A DNA stretch of 16,935 nucleotides, taken from NCBI GenBank assembly GCA_014380605.1, contig JACMJO010000369.1, forward strand, positions 1 through 16,935. The letters are read 5' to 3'. The position numbers and the translations under genes were made by a program. The stretch comes from Fimbriimonadaceae bacterium (lineage in GTDB: Bacteria > Armatimonadota > Fimbriimonadia > Fimbriimonadales > Fimbriimonadaceae). Of the stretch, positions 5,818 through 13,861 are shown piece by piece. The notes under the pieces are model-generated. The model saw only the letters and a program-made list of their open reading frames with translations, was not told where the DNA came from and did no database searches. Every line of letters begins with the position of its first letter. Position 1 is the stretch's first letter.

Positions 5818-5850
5818 ATTATTCTCCTACAAAGCTAAGAAAATGTTAAG
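5818..5850 (-). promoter_or_regulatory. Two tandem 11-bp-period repeats with -10 box upstream of prepilin copy 3
   Basis: On the minus strand CTTAACAT (5850-5843) and CTTAGCTT (5839-5832) start 11 bases apart. Eight bases after the second comes AATAAT (5823-5818), a good -10 match. The 8-base distance is identical to that before prepilin copy 2, which argues that both promoters are read the same way. The leader to the GTG start is about 65 bases and holds two small hairpins (stems AAGGGC/GCCCTT near 5785-5801 and GGCGC/GCGCC near 5764-5779). Confidence 0.5.
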
Positions 5851-5867
5851 ACTTCTTTTTGTCTTAA
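5846..5867 (-). terminator. Weak stem-loop after the coiled-coil gene
   Basis: A 7-bp stem TTAAGAC/GTCTTAA with an A-rich 8-base loop, followed on the minus strand by CATTTTCTT. It starts 17 bases after the stop of the coiled-coil gene and overlaps the first CTTAA repeat, so it may be a weak terminator, part of the operator, or both. Confidence 0.3.
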
Positions 5868-5884
5868 TTATTCAGCCCAAAGCC

Positions 5885-6436
5885 CTAGGCCCGGGCTTTC
5901 TCTCGGACCGTGCCGACCGCAACTGGTTCGGGGCGATCCATCTCGCGTTTGCCCCGCTCAATTGTGGTGGCAACCTTGCCGACCACTCCTTCAAGCTGGG
6001 TAAGGACGTCGAGCGCGTATTTTTCCGCGCCGCGCCGCATCGCAAGGGCATCACGATCTGCTGAATTCCTAATCTCTTCGCTCTGAGCCTTGGAAAGCTT
6101 GAGAATTTCGCTTTCTCCAACCATCTGCTGCTGTTGGAGTTTGGCCTGCTCAAGGATTCGCACGGCTTCTAACCGTGCCTCTTCAATCAGACGTTCGCCG
6201 TCCTTCTTGGCCCCATCAAGGGTCGAATTCGCGTCCACCTTTGCTGACTCAACAATGCGATCCGATTCACGTACGGTAGCGGCCGCGGCTTTCACTTCGC
6301 TCGGTAGAGAAGCACGTACCTTTGCGATCTGCATGCTGATCTCATCCTTATTGAGACCCCAGACAATAGGGCCGAGGCTCTTTGGGGAGTCAACGGCAAG
6401 TTCGTGTAGCTGGTCGAGAAGTCGCAGAATATCCAT
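5885..6436 (-). CDS. Coiled-coil protein of the type found next to coaD (DivIVA / ATP synthase b-like)
   Basis: A 183-residue, probably cytosolic protein. The N-terminus MDILRLLDQLHELAVDSPKS and a following segment ending LPSEVKAAA precede a long heptad-rich coiled coil (about residues 50-165) with DANSTLDGAKKDGERLIEEA and the more conserved VGESEILKLSKAQSEEI. This matches, from memory, an uncharacterised family in Firmicutes encoded just after coaD and annotated loosely as ATPase-like or DivIVA-like; it is not a true ATP synthase subunit because it has no membrane segment. Here too it follows coaD, by 76 bases, with a terminator-like hairpin between them. No clear ribosome site precedes ATG 6436. 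A structural or division-related role is possible; the function is not known. Confidence 0.75.
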   Translation of the reverse strand: MDILRLLDQLHELAVDSPKSLGPIVWGLNKDEISMQIAKVRASLPSEVKAAAATVRESDRIVESAKVDANSTLDGAKKDGERLIEEARLEAVRILEQAKLQQQQMVGESEILKLSKAQSEEIRNSADRDALAMRRGAEKYALDVLTQLEGVVGKVATTIERGKREMDRPEPVAVGTVREKARA

Positions 6437-6499
6437 AGCGCATCAAACGAAGGGACGGATTGAGATATTCATTGTGGCACGGGCGGCCAAAATAGAGTC

Positions 6500-6546
6500 A
6501 AAAACTTATCCACTAAGTTTTCCGAAGGGCTCGGTGGATAACTTTT
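6500..6546 (-). terminator. Terminator overlapping the 3' end of coaD
   Basis: The two arms 6546-6534 and 6513-6501 pair at 12 of 13 positions (one G-G mismatch) on the minus strand and are followed by a T5 run. The 20-base loop contains a small CCGA/TCGG hairpin. The 5' arm lies within the last codons of coaD. Each arm contains TTATCCAC, which resembles a DnaA box; the terminator reading explains the inverted symmetry and T run more simply. Confidence 0.5.
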
Positions 6547-6998
6547 GCAACTGCGGGCGGGACCATACCAGAATAGTCCCCGCCAAGGGTTGCGACCTCG
6601 CGGACGATGCTGCTGCTGAGGTAACTGTATTCCCACTTGGTCATGAGGAACACGGTGTCCACTTCGCTGGCGAGCCTGCGATTGACCATAGCCATTTGAA
6701 ACTCATATTCGAAATCGGCAGTCGCGCGCAAACCACGAACGATGGAAAGCGCTGCTTTTGACTGCACAAAGTCGACCAACAACCCGGTGAAGCCCTCAAC
6801 CTTGACGTTCGGTAAATGCTTGGTGCTTTCTTGCAGAGACTCGATCCGGTATCGATCCGGCAGAAGTGGCTTCTTTGCCGAATTCACCCCAACCGCGACG
6901 ATGATCTCGTCGAAGAGCTTGGAAGCGCGTTCGATCACATCGAGGTGCCCAAGGGTGGGAGGATCGAATGAACCCGGATAGATGGCGAGTCGGCGCAT
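6513..6998 (-). CDS. coaD: Phosphopantetheine adenylyltransferase
   Basis: Catalyses transfer of AMP from ATP to 4'-phosphopantetheine, giving dephospho-CoA, the fourth step of coenzyme A synthesis, in the cytosol. The nucleotidyltransferase signature YPGSFDPPTLGH (T-x-G-H) is at residues 7-18. IVRGLRATADFEYEFQMAM carries the substrate-binding Arg, and YSYLSSSIVREVA is the C-terminal ATP-binding motif. The 161 residues are the usual length and nothing is missing. ATG 6998 gives the expected MRRLAIYPGSF start; no Shine-Dalgarno is evident and TATCCT lies 8 bases upstream, so a leaderless start is possible. It begins 40 bases after the VanW gene and is followed by the coaD-associated coiled-coil gene. 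Confidence 0.97.
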   Translation of the reverse strand: MRRLAIYPGSFDPPTLGHLDVIERASKLFDEIIVAVGVNSAKKPLLPDRYRIESLQESTKHLPNVKVEGFTGLLVDFVQSKAALSIVRGLRATADFEYEFQMAMVNRRLASEVDTVFLMTKWEYSYLSSSIVREVATLGGDYSGMVPPAVAKVIHRALRKT

Positions 6999-7038
6999 TG
7001 GGGACTAGGATACAGGTTTTTGCAGGTAAGGAAGCTGG

Positions 7039-7776
7039 CTACCTCCGATCGACAACCATCTCCATGACCGGGTAGTTATCGCTGCTGACCAACTCGCGCT
7101 TGCCGTCAACTGAACGAAACACCTGCACAAAGTAGCCTGGTTTCCCCGTATTCCTCATTCGCCCTGACGACCTCCGATCGCCCATTTCAAAAACTCCTGG
7201 AAGCCTAACTTGACGAACTTGAGTATCGACCTTCGTCGCAAGCGGCTGGCCTGCCCCGTAAAAGCCAACTTTCAACTGATCGTTCTCAATCCGGGCCTGA
7301 ATCTTAACGGGAAATGAATAGGGATTCTTCAATTTCAGGTCGATCGTGTAGTAGGCAACCGCTGCATCCAATCCTGGGGCCACGTAGTTCGGGGCGAATC
7401 TATGCCGATTCCTCTCCACAATTACCATTCCAGCGTGAAGGGCCGCATTGTAGGTGGTGGTGGAGGTCTGGCAGACGCCACCGCCGAAGCTGTTGATCAG
7501 TTGGCCGTTAAAGCTCACGGGAGCCTTTCGATAGCCCCCATCCTTGCTAAACGAGCCGATTCGCTTGTTGAATGAGAACGTCTCGCCGGGCTTAATCACG
7601 GTTCCATTGAGCCTCTGAGCTGATATCAGCGCGTTGTGCCGCTGGTTTCGGGACCGATTCTCCACCGTTGTGGAGAAGCTGGCAAGGCACCTTTCCTTGG
7701 GCGCCGCCACCAGCGCGATCGTCCCGAAGGCGGCAAGACCAATCGTGGCAATGAGACCGATGGTCTTGAGCATCAT
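7039..7776 (-). CDS. VanW-family protein, exported
   Basis: A 245-residue protein with an N-terminal signal or anchor helix (about residues 4-24, TIGLIATIGLAAFGTIALVA) and then a VanW domain (about 33-175). The family core is clear: NALISAQRLNGTVIKPGETF, FGGGVCQTSTTTYNAALHAG and the basic ERNRHRF before PGLDAAVAY. VanW domains occur in vancomycin-resistance clusters and in many cell-wall proteins, but their activity is not established. The C-terminal part has a beta-rich segment with PVKIQARIENDQLKVGFYG. It starts at ATG 7776, overlapping the A2M stop by ATGA, with a strong GGAGGT 9 bases upstream inside the A2M gene. This coupling to an alpha-2-macroglobulin suggests a joint role at the wall or periplasm. 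Confidence 0.9.
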   Translation of the reverse strand: MMLKTIGLIATIGLAAFGTIALVAAPKERCLASFSTTVENRSRNQRHNALISAQRLNGTVIKPGETFSFNKRIGSFSKDGGYRKAPVSFNGQLINSFGGGVCQTSTTTYNAALHAGMVIVERNRHRFAPNYVAPGLDAAVAYYTIDLKLKNPYSFPVKIQARIENDQLKVGFYGAGQPLATKVDTQVRQVRLPGVFEMGDRRSSGRMRNTGKPGYFVQVFRSVDGKRELVSSDNYPVMEMVVDRR

Positions 7777-10700
7777 CTCGGCTCGACCTCCAGGCTCCGC
7801 TCCTGGTTGGATGCATAATCCTCAGGGTCGTACATATTGCCGATCCGGGAAGGAAGCGCGTTGGACTTTCCAGCCGATTCAGCCCTCATGATATAGCTGA
7901 ACTCTTCATTGCCCTTCTCTAGCTTCCGAGCGAAGAACGCGACCCGGTCGTCCATGATGATGGTTCTCGCCCACCACCAACCCCATTGCTCGTCGTCATA
8001 AACTTCATCTCGCTCAGTCACTCGGCAGTTGCTGGGAATTGGGTCTTCCAAGAGAACGAACTCGCGATCCTTGGTCCATTTCACAGTCAAGACGACCTTG
8101 ATGATGTCACCTGACTCTACTTTGTCGACCGGTTTGTCCGAAGCCTCGAACTTCATGGTCCCGTCTTCCATCCGCCGGGCTTCCATCTTGTAGTAGGCCC
8201 GCTCGATCTTAAGGTCGTTGTTGCCTACCAACGTTCCGAGTTGGCTATCTGGAATGACCTGTTTGAGGTCCGCGGCATAGTAACAAACGGATTGTCCGTT
8301 CTGGGCGATCTTGACGCTATTTTTGCCAACCTGAAGCTCCGACATCGGAATCGTGACCTGAAGATCGGGATGGAAGAGAGAGTTCTTGTCGAACGTGATC
8401 GACTTCACTTCCTTGCCATTGACCGAGATCGTAAACGTGCCGCCGAGGTTCTCCAACTCCTTAGTCTGCCGCAGGTAGGCGGTCATGCCGATGAGAACGT
8501 AGGATGTGTCCCTCGTGCTGAACCAATACTCGCCCCTTCGGGCCTGCATCAGGTAGCGGATCGTCTTGCCGACCAATTCGCTAGTTGGGTCCAACTTCAC
8601 CAAAGCCCCAAGCGCTAATGCCGTGCTTTCTTGACCCCAGGAATACTGTTCCTGAGCCCAGCTTGCCGTCTGCGGCGTTACCTTTGCTTTGGATTTAAGC
8701 TGTCCAAGCAGCTGCGTCTTCAGTTCGGCATTGCCGATCAAGTTTGCAGTCAAAGCCCCAAGAGCCAGGTCGGGCGCACCCGCATCCTTGAAGTCGAACG
8801 CGAACGCTTTCTTTGCAGCATCAACTTTTCCGTTTGCCGCCAATGCGTAGCACAGGTACACGCGATCTCGTCGAAGGTCCGTCTTGCCCTTCTCGGAAGT
8901 GAAGCGCTTTTCGGCCCACTCCAAGCTTCGATTCAGCATGGACTCGTTCACTTTGAACCCTGCCGCCTTTGCGCGCTGGAGCCCGTCCAACACCAGAGCC
9001 GTCATGAACGGATCGGAGTCGTCGTACTCCCACCAACCCCAGCCTCCATCGCCATGCTGCATCTTGGCGAGTCGCGCCAATCCATCCGCCGCAATCGCTG
9101 GCACCTTTGCGCGAAGATCGGGCCTCGCAAGCCCTGTTTCCGCCAGTGCTTGGTCCACCAAGATGGCGGGTAGGAACCGGCTCATCGTCTGCTCTACGCA
9201 ACCATAAGGGAACTGCACCAAGCCATCCAAGGATTGAACGAGCGAGGTTGCGATGGACGGGCTCAGCCTCAGAACTAAGCGACCGGTGTTGCGATCTGCT
9301 CCTTCTCGCACTGTGACATCGAAGTTGGTTTCGCCCTTAGCCATCCCGGCCTGAATCTCTTGGAACTCCCGACCGTGGGGCTTAACTTCGAATGTGCCTT
9401 TGACGCCATCGTTCCCTCCACCAGAGATTTCAGCCGTGGCTGTAATCTCGGCTACTCCGCTCGACTGGGCGGTTGCCGTCCACTCAACTGTAGTGGGAAC
9501 CCCCGGCTCAACCCTTATGTTCTGTGATGTCTTGCCATCAATGTCAAGCCCTTTCACTGTGATCCCTACCCTAATGTCCGCCGCCTGGCCAGTGTCGTTC
9601 TGAACGATCGCCGAGATTTTCTGTTGATCCTGCACAACCATGTATTGAGGTGTCTGGAGCTTGATCATCAAGGGTTTGCTGGCCACAACTGTCTTCGTTG
9701 CAATTCCAACCGCGGTTTGGTCGGTCGCGGCAAGGACTGTTGCCCGCCAGGTCGTGAGATTGTCGGGAAGCGTTACCGTGACCCGCGCCTCTCCGGTGGC
9801 ATCGGTCTGAACCTTGGGGTCCCAGAACGCAGTGTCCATAAACTTGGACCGGATCGGCACGTTTCCTGCGCCCTTGTCGCCACCGTCCAGATAGATCTCA
9901 GGGAAGGAGTAGCTGGTTTGCACCGAGATGCTCCGTCGTGGGAAGAACCCGCCGAACGGATCGGTGTCGTCTGCCCGAATCGCATAGATCGACTCATCAA
10001 CGACTCCCAAGGACAGGTCGGCCGACACTGGCTTGCCCGCCATGTCCTTCGTAGAGATCGTGTAGGTCACGGCTTGGCCAGGAAGCACTTTTTCTTTGTC
10101 CGGTGAGATCGAAACCTGCAGTTTTTGGTTGGCCAGGTTCAGGACCAAGCTTTCGCTTGCCTCGTAGAACTGCTTCTCTCGCATATAGGCAATCGAGACT
10201 TGGGCATTCGGGGCAAACGCTTTCGCCACCTGCATCGACACGATGGTCACCGACTGGGTCAGGTTGACTACCTTCTGATAGAGAACCTCGTCTCCTTCCA
10301 CGGTCAATAAGGCAAAACCACCTGGCTTGTCGGTCTGAATGAGCGTCTTGACGGTGTCGCCAACGTCGTACTTGCGCTTGTCCAGCGTGACCGTCAATTT
10401 TCCGCCTGGCCTAGCCGGTACTCCCGACCCTTCGACGTAGAAGTAGGCGCTAGATTCGATTTCATTTTTCAGTTCATCGACTGCGATGGCTTTGAACACA
10501 AGCGAACCAGGCTTGGATGGGGTGTATGAAAGTTTCGCCGTACCGTCCGGCCCTGTTGTGGCTTGAAGGTTTTCCATCGGTTCGAAGTCGACCTTCTCGC
10601 CGGTCCAATTGTCTTCCCCGGCGACGATTTGAATCGTCTTGCCTGCGATTCCTTTGCCGTCCTCGTGGGATGTGGCCTTGACGGTGAGTTCTACCGGTCG

Positions 10701-12455
10701 GCCGACCTCGCCCAAGTAGTCGTTGGTTTCGATTTCCGTTTGGAACCTTCCCCGAGTTACCTTCACCGAGCCTGCGCCCTCAAAATACTTATCGCCTTCA
10801 TCGGAGGCGCTGACCATCACGGAATAGGTGTAGTCGGTCTCCGAGCCATAGGATTTCTCTTCCGGTTTCTTGGTGTCGAACTCAATGATCGCCTCGCCCT
10901 TCGAGTCGGATACGGCCTCAAAATCCTCGACTCCTTCGCCGGAGCCGCTCTCATCCGCATACTCCTCGCCATCTTCCCCTTCCCAAGTCCATCGGGGAGA
11001 TCGCGTCACGTACGCATCGATCTTCGCCCCCACAACGGGTCCGCCGTGGTAGTACTCGCATTTGATCCGCATCTTGGCTTGCTGGCCGAAGACGTAGAAT
11101 TTTTCCAGCGGGGTTACTGTAATCTTGAATTCTGGCTTTCGATAGGCCGCAATCCGGATATCGAGCCTTCCCTCGCCGCCCGGACCCTTGGCAATGAGCG
11201 CATAAACGCCAGGCTTTGCTTCCTTGTTCGAGGTGAACGACCCGAAGAACGTGCCGCGAGTTGTCATGTCGGCCTGGAAGGATTCGACCAAGTTGTCGTC
11301 CGCATCGCGAACCTCGCAGTTGACCTTTCCTTCGGTCGGAACCTTAAAGTCCGCGCCGTTCAACAGCCGAGCAATACCCTTAAACTCGACCTTGTCGCCC
11401 GGACGATACACCGGTCGATCCGAATACAAGAAGACGCGTCCCTTGGAGTTGCTTGATTCGTCGGATCGGACATAGAAGTCCACCACCGCGACTGAATTAT
11501 CCTTCCGCGCGACCAACAATTGGTGATCGTTCGGAGATCGTGTCACGTTGAGCGTGCCTTCTTGATTGGTCATGCCCACTTGCTTCAAGCCGCTATCGAC
11601 CGCCAGGCCGATGGCGGCTTTATCGATCGGTTGTCCAGACTGAAGATCGGCGACGTAGCACATGGTTTGCTTCTCGCCAGACTTGGTGACCATGCCGATC
11701 TTGGAGACATTGAGATAGGCGCCTCGATCCACTTTTCCTGATCGACATCGAATCCAGTAGAAACCCTCGGCGAGGGGATCGAGCGCAACCGCCTCGACAA
11801 ATACGCCTTCTGCATCCCTCTTGGTAATCGGGTGCTCCAAAGATCGCACCTTCTGGCCAAACTTGGCGGGGTCCTGAGGAGTCGTCGCATAGCGGGAGAA
11901 CGCTTCCAAGAGGTCACGGACGCTACCCTTCTTCACAACTTCCGCCAGGTTTAACTTGAACACGTCAATTTTCAAGTTCTCATTGGCAAGAAAGCCATCG
12001 GCTTGGAAGCTCGGCTCTTCCTCAGGCAGGAATACCTTCTGACTCGTGTTGATGTTCAAATACGGGTCATCCGGATTCATTGCGAGTTCAAGCGCAGTCG
12101 GTTCGCCTTCTTTGATCGTTATGCGTTGCTCGTCCAATCGGTGGGCTTTGGCGTAGGCGAAAATCGTGTAGTCGCCAGCGGGCAGCGTCCTGAGCGAAAA
12201 CCGCCCTTCCCTGTCGGTTACAAGCGTTCGCCTTCTCGCCGCCTCATTTTTGTTTACCTCGGAAGGGCTGATGTTGACCTCGACCCCTTCGATCGCCTTG
12301 CCGTTCTCTTTGAGCGTCACCTTGCCGGTGAGGCCGCCCAGCGGAATCTCCTCGGTAATGCCGAAGGAAAGCAAACCGCCCGCAAGGCCGACGGCAGTGA
12401 GAAGGGCAAGCACCCGAGTGGATGCAGCCGCACGTTGAGAGGTGGAAGCGTTCAT
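7773..12455 (-). CDS. Bacterial alpha-2-macroglobulin with thioester (YfaS-like)
   Basis: A 1560-residue exported protein of the A2M family, which traps proteases by bait cleavage and covalent thioester capture. The N-terminal helix (about 14-32) is a signal peptide or anchor; no lipobox is seen, unlike E. coli YfaS. A carboxypeptidase-regulatory-like beta domain follows (about 40-115, TGKVTLKENGKAIEGVEV). The MG2 segment is near 340-430 (YSDRPVYRPGDKVEFKG), the A2M/MG7 segment near 850-950 (TLPDNLTTWRATVLAATD). The thioester domain includes PYGCVEQ with Cys1086 and Gln1089, then MQHGDGGWGWWEYDDSDPFM. The C-terminus has the receptor-domain-like end MYDPEDYASNQERSLEV. An acidic stretch with Glu/Asp/Gly (about 490-517) may be an exposed loop. 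It starts with an ATGA overlap on the membrane protein gene and ends with an ATGA overlap into the VanW gene. No pbpC, the usual partner of YfaS-type genes, is nearby. Confidence 0.95.
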   Translation of the reverse strand: MNASTSQRAAASTRVLALLTAVGLAGGLLSFGITEEIPLGGLTGKVTLKENGKAIEGVEVNISPSEVNKNEAARRRTLVTDREGRFSLRTLPAGDYTIFAYAKAHRLDEQRITIKEGEPTALELAMNPDDPYLNINTSQKVFLPEEEPSFQADGFLANENLKIDVFKLNLAEVVKKGSVRDLLEAFSRYATTPQDPAKFGQKVRSLEHPITKRDAEGVFVEAVALDPLAEGFYWIRCRSGKVDRGAYLNVSKIGMVTKSGEKQTMCYVADLQSGQPIDKAAIGLAVDSGLKQVGMTNQEGTLNVTRSPNDHQLLVARKDNSVAVVDFYVRSDESSNSKGRVFLYSDRPVYRPGDKVEFKGIARLLNGADFKVPTEGKVNCEVRDADDNLVESFQADMTTRGTFFGSFTSNKEAKPGVYALIAKGPGGEGRLDIRIAAYRKPEFKITVTPLEKFYVFGQQAKMRIKCEYYHGGPVVGAKIDAYVTRSPRWTWEGEDGEEYADESGSGEGVEDFEAVSDSKGEAIIEFDTKKPEEKSYGSETDYTYSVMVSASDEGDKYFEGAGSVKVTRGRFQTEIETNDYLGEVGRPVELTVKATSHEDGKGIAGKTIQIVAGEDNWTGEKVDFEPMENLQATTGPDGTAKLSYTPSKPGSLVFKAIAVDELKNEIESSAYFYVEGSGVPARPGGKLTVTLDKRKYDVGDTVKTLIQTDKPGGFALLTVEGDEVLYQKVVNLTQSVTIVSMQVAKAFAPNAQVSIAYMREKQFYEASESLVLNLANQKLQVSISPDKEKVLPGQAVTYTISTKDMAGKPVSADLSLGVVDESIYAIRADDTDPFGGFFPRRSISVQTSYSFPEIYLDGGDKGAGNVPIRSKFMDTAFWDPKVQTDATGEARVTVTLPDNLTTWRATVLAATDQTAVGIATKTVVASKPLMIKLQTPQYMVVQDQQKISAIVQNDTGQAADIRVGITVKGLDIDGKTSQNIRVEPGVPTTVEWTATAQSSGVAEITATAEISGGGNDGVKGTFEVKPHGREFQEIQAGMAKGETNFDVTVREGADRNTGRLVLRLSPSIATSLVQSLDGLVQFPYGCVEQTMSRFLPAILVDQALAETGLARPDLRAKVPAIAADGLARLAKMQHGDGGWGWWEYDDSDPFMTALVLDGLQRAKAAGFKVNESMLNRSLEWAEKRFTSEKGKTDLRRDRVYLCYALAANGKVDAAKKAFAFDFKDAGAPDLALGALTANLIGNAELKTQLLGQLKSKAKVTPQTASWAQEQYSWGQESTALALGALVKLDPTSELVGKTIRYLMQARRGEYWFSTRDTSYVLIGMTAYLRQTKELENLGGTFTISVNGKEVKSITFDKNSLFHPDLQVTIPMSELQVGKNSVKIAQNGQSVCYYAADLKQVIPDSQLGTLVGNNDLKIERAYYKMEARRMEDGTMKFEASDKPVDKVESGDIIKVVLTVKWTKDREFVLLEDPIPSNCRVTERDEVYDDEQWGWWWARTIIMDDRVAFFARKLEKGNEEFSYIMRAESAGKSNALPSRIGNMYDPEDYASNQERSLEVEPR

Positions 12456-13861
12456 GAAAGTTCAGTCGTCGGCTCAGAGTCCGGTTTAGTAACGAGGGCG
12501 ATTAACACGCCAAGCACAAGGGCAACTCCCGCCATCCAGTAGAAAGCGGTCTGCTTTCCTTCGCGGGTCATGTCGAGAAGGTTGGTGAGCCAGCCATAGC
12601 TGACCGCGACGATCGCGGAGAGTCCACCGGCAAAGAGGATTGGAAGAAGTGACCGCCCGCCCCGAAGTCCCTCAACGAACGCGGCAAGCCCGAGTCCGAC
12701 CACAAATCCAACCATGCCCTTGGCTCCCAACACCACTGCCATCGCGACCGGAATCAGGCACAGAACCAGGGTCCAGAGGACTTTGCCGAAATCGGTTTGA
12801 ATAGACTCCTTGCTGCGCCGAGCGATCCACTCGCCCGGAAGAAGCGCGGCGACTACTCCAAAGGCGACCCCGATCACAGCGTAGTGCTGACCAATGTCCA
12901 AGGCTCTGACCGCATCGGGATGCGACTCCCTCAAAACTCGGTAGAAGGCTAGCCCAACCAAGGGCCCCGCCGAAAGCAGGGCTCGCACATTGCCCAACAT
13001 TAGCAGGGTCAAAACCGCCCCTGCCGATGCAATCGCCATTCCGTAACCTTTGAGGAACGAGAAGGCGAGAGTCGCGATGCCAATCCAGATAACCGAGGCG
13101 ATTAGAAAAGCGAATGAATCGTCTTTACCGTCGGGCCGGATAACCCAGTGGAGGACTGCCGCCGCGAGAACCGCGCCATCGAAGATCATCCAGGCTTCTT
13201 TGCTCTCGACCAGCCTTCCCCCAACGACGTAGCCAAGGACAAGGAGGAGCACAACTCCGATCATCCCCGGCATGAAGCCGAGGGTAGTGCCTGTTTTCTT
13301 ATCCGACCGGCCCGCTAACAGCCCAATCAGGGCGGCTATGGCGGCGGCCAGTCCAAACATTGTGCCCGTCATGCCACCGGGTTCGTTATTGAGGGCCTTC
13401 AACCCTATGAAGTCCGCCGCCACGATGACAGAAGTGAATGTGGCTACTGAGAGGGGCAGAGAAGTCTCACCGTCACGAAGGCTAGCGGTAGACCATGCGC
13501 CAAACGCAAGCCCGGCGATCGCCGCAAGCTGGACAGTCCATGCGTAGCTCGGGTCGAGCCAGCCCGCGAATCCAGAGATGGCGGCGGCAAAACCCAGCGC
13601 GGCCGCTGCGGAGGGAACTCTCATTCCTTCAACGAAGCGGAAAACGACGGATAACAGAACTCCTCCTGCAAAAGCGAGACCCGCCGGAAGCGCGTTTGCA
13701 AAGCCATCCTTCCAGAAAAAGCCTGATCCCGCAGAGATCAGGATCAAAAGGATTGCCGAAATGGGAAGCCCCTTACTGGGCGGCTTTGATTCGGGTGGAA
13801 AGGAGAGTGCCAACGCGGCGATGGCAACGGCGATCGCGATGAGGGGAAAGGCGGTGTTCAT
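12452..13861 (-). CDS. Polytopic membrane protein of unknown function, first gene of the A2M operon
   Basis: A 469-residue protein made almost wholly of hydrophobic Ala/Gly/Val/Leu-rich helices; by eye about 14 to 17 membrane segments, with short loops and a soluble tail of about 12 residues (TKPDSEPTTELS). Conserved-looking features include EPGGMTGTMFGLAAA near the middle, LDIGQHYAVIGVAFGVVAAL, and an acidic/basic loop RRSKESIQTDFGK. I do not recognise the family and see no transport signature, lipid-enzyme motif or cofactor site. The start is ATG 13861, which lies at the divergent intergenic region. Its stop overlaps the A2M start by ATGA, so it heads a coupled three-gene operon and probably works with A2M and VanW in the envelope. 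Possible roles are transporter, anchor or flippase, none of them supported by motif. Confidence 0.8.
   Translation of the reverse strand: MNTAFPLIAIAVAIAALALSFPPESKPPSKGLPISAILLILISAGSGFFWKDGFANALPAGLAFAGGVLLSVVFRFVEGMRVPSAAAALGFAAAISGFAGWLDPSYAWTVQLAAIAGLAFGAWSTASLRDGETSLPLSVATFTSVIVAADFIGLKALNNEPGGMTGTMFGLAAAIAALIGLLAGRSDKKTGTTLGFMPGMIGVVLLLVLGYVVGGRLVESKEAWMIFDGAVLAAAVLHWVIRPDGKDDSFAFLIASVIWIGIATLAFSFLKGYGMAIASAGAVLTLLMLGNVRALLSAGPLVGLAFYRVLRESHPDAVRALDIGQHYAVIGVAFGVVAALLPGEWIARRSKESIQTDFGKVLWTLVLCLIPVAMAVVLGAKGMVGFVVGLGLAAFVEGLRGGRSLLPILFAGGLSAIVAVSYGWLTNLLDMTREGKQTAFYWMAGVALVLGVLIALVTKPDSEPTTELS

Noticed and set aside
6090..6761. A 223-codon plus-strand open frame across the coiled-coil gene and coaD
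   Set aside because: It spans two real genes and their terminator in antisense; low-complexity Ser/Arg content reflects the opposite strand.
10563..11456. A 297-codon open frame on the plus strand inside the A2M gene
   Set aside because: It is antisense to well-conserved A2M coding sequence (MG2 region), has no ribosome site or recognisable domain, and such frames are common opposite GC-rich genes.
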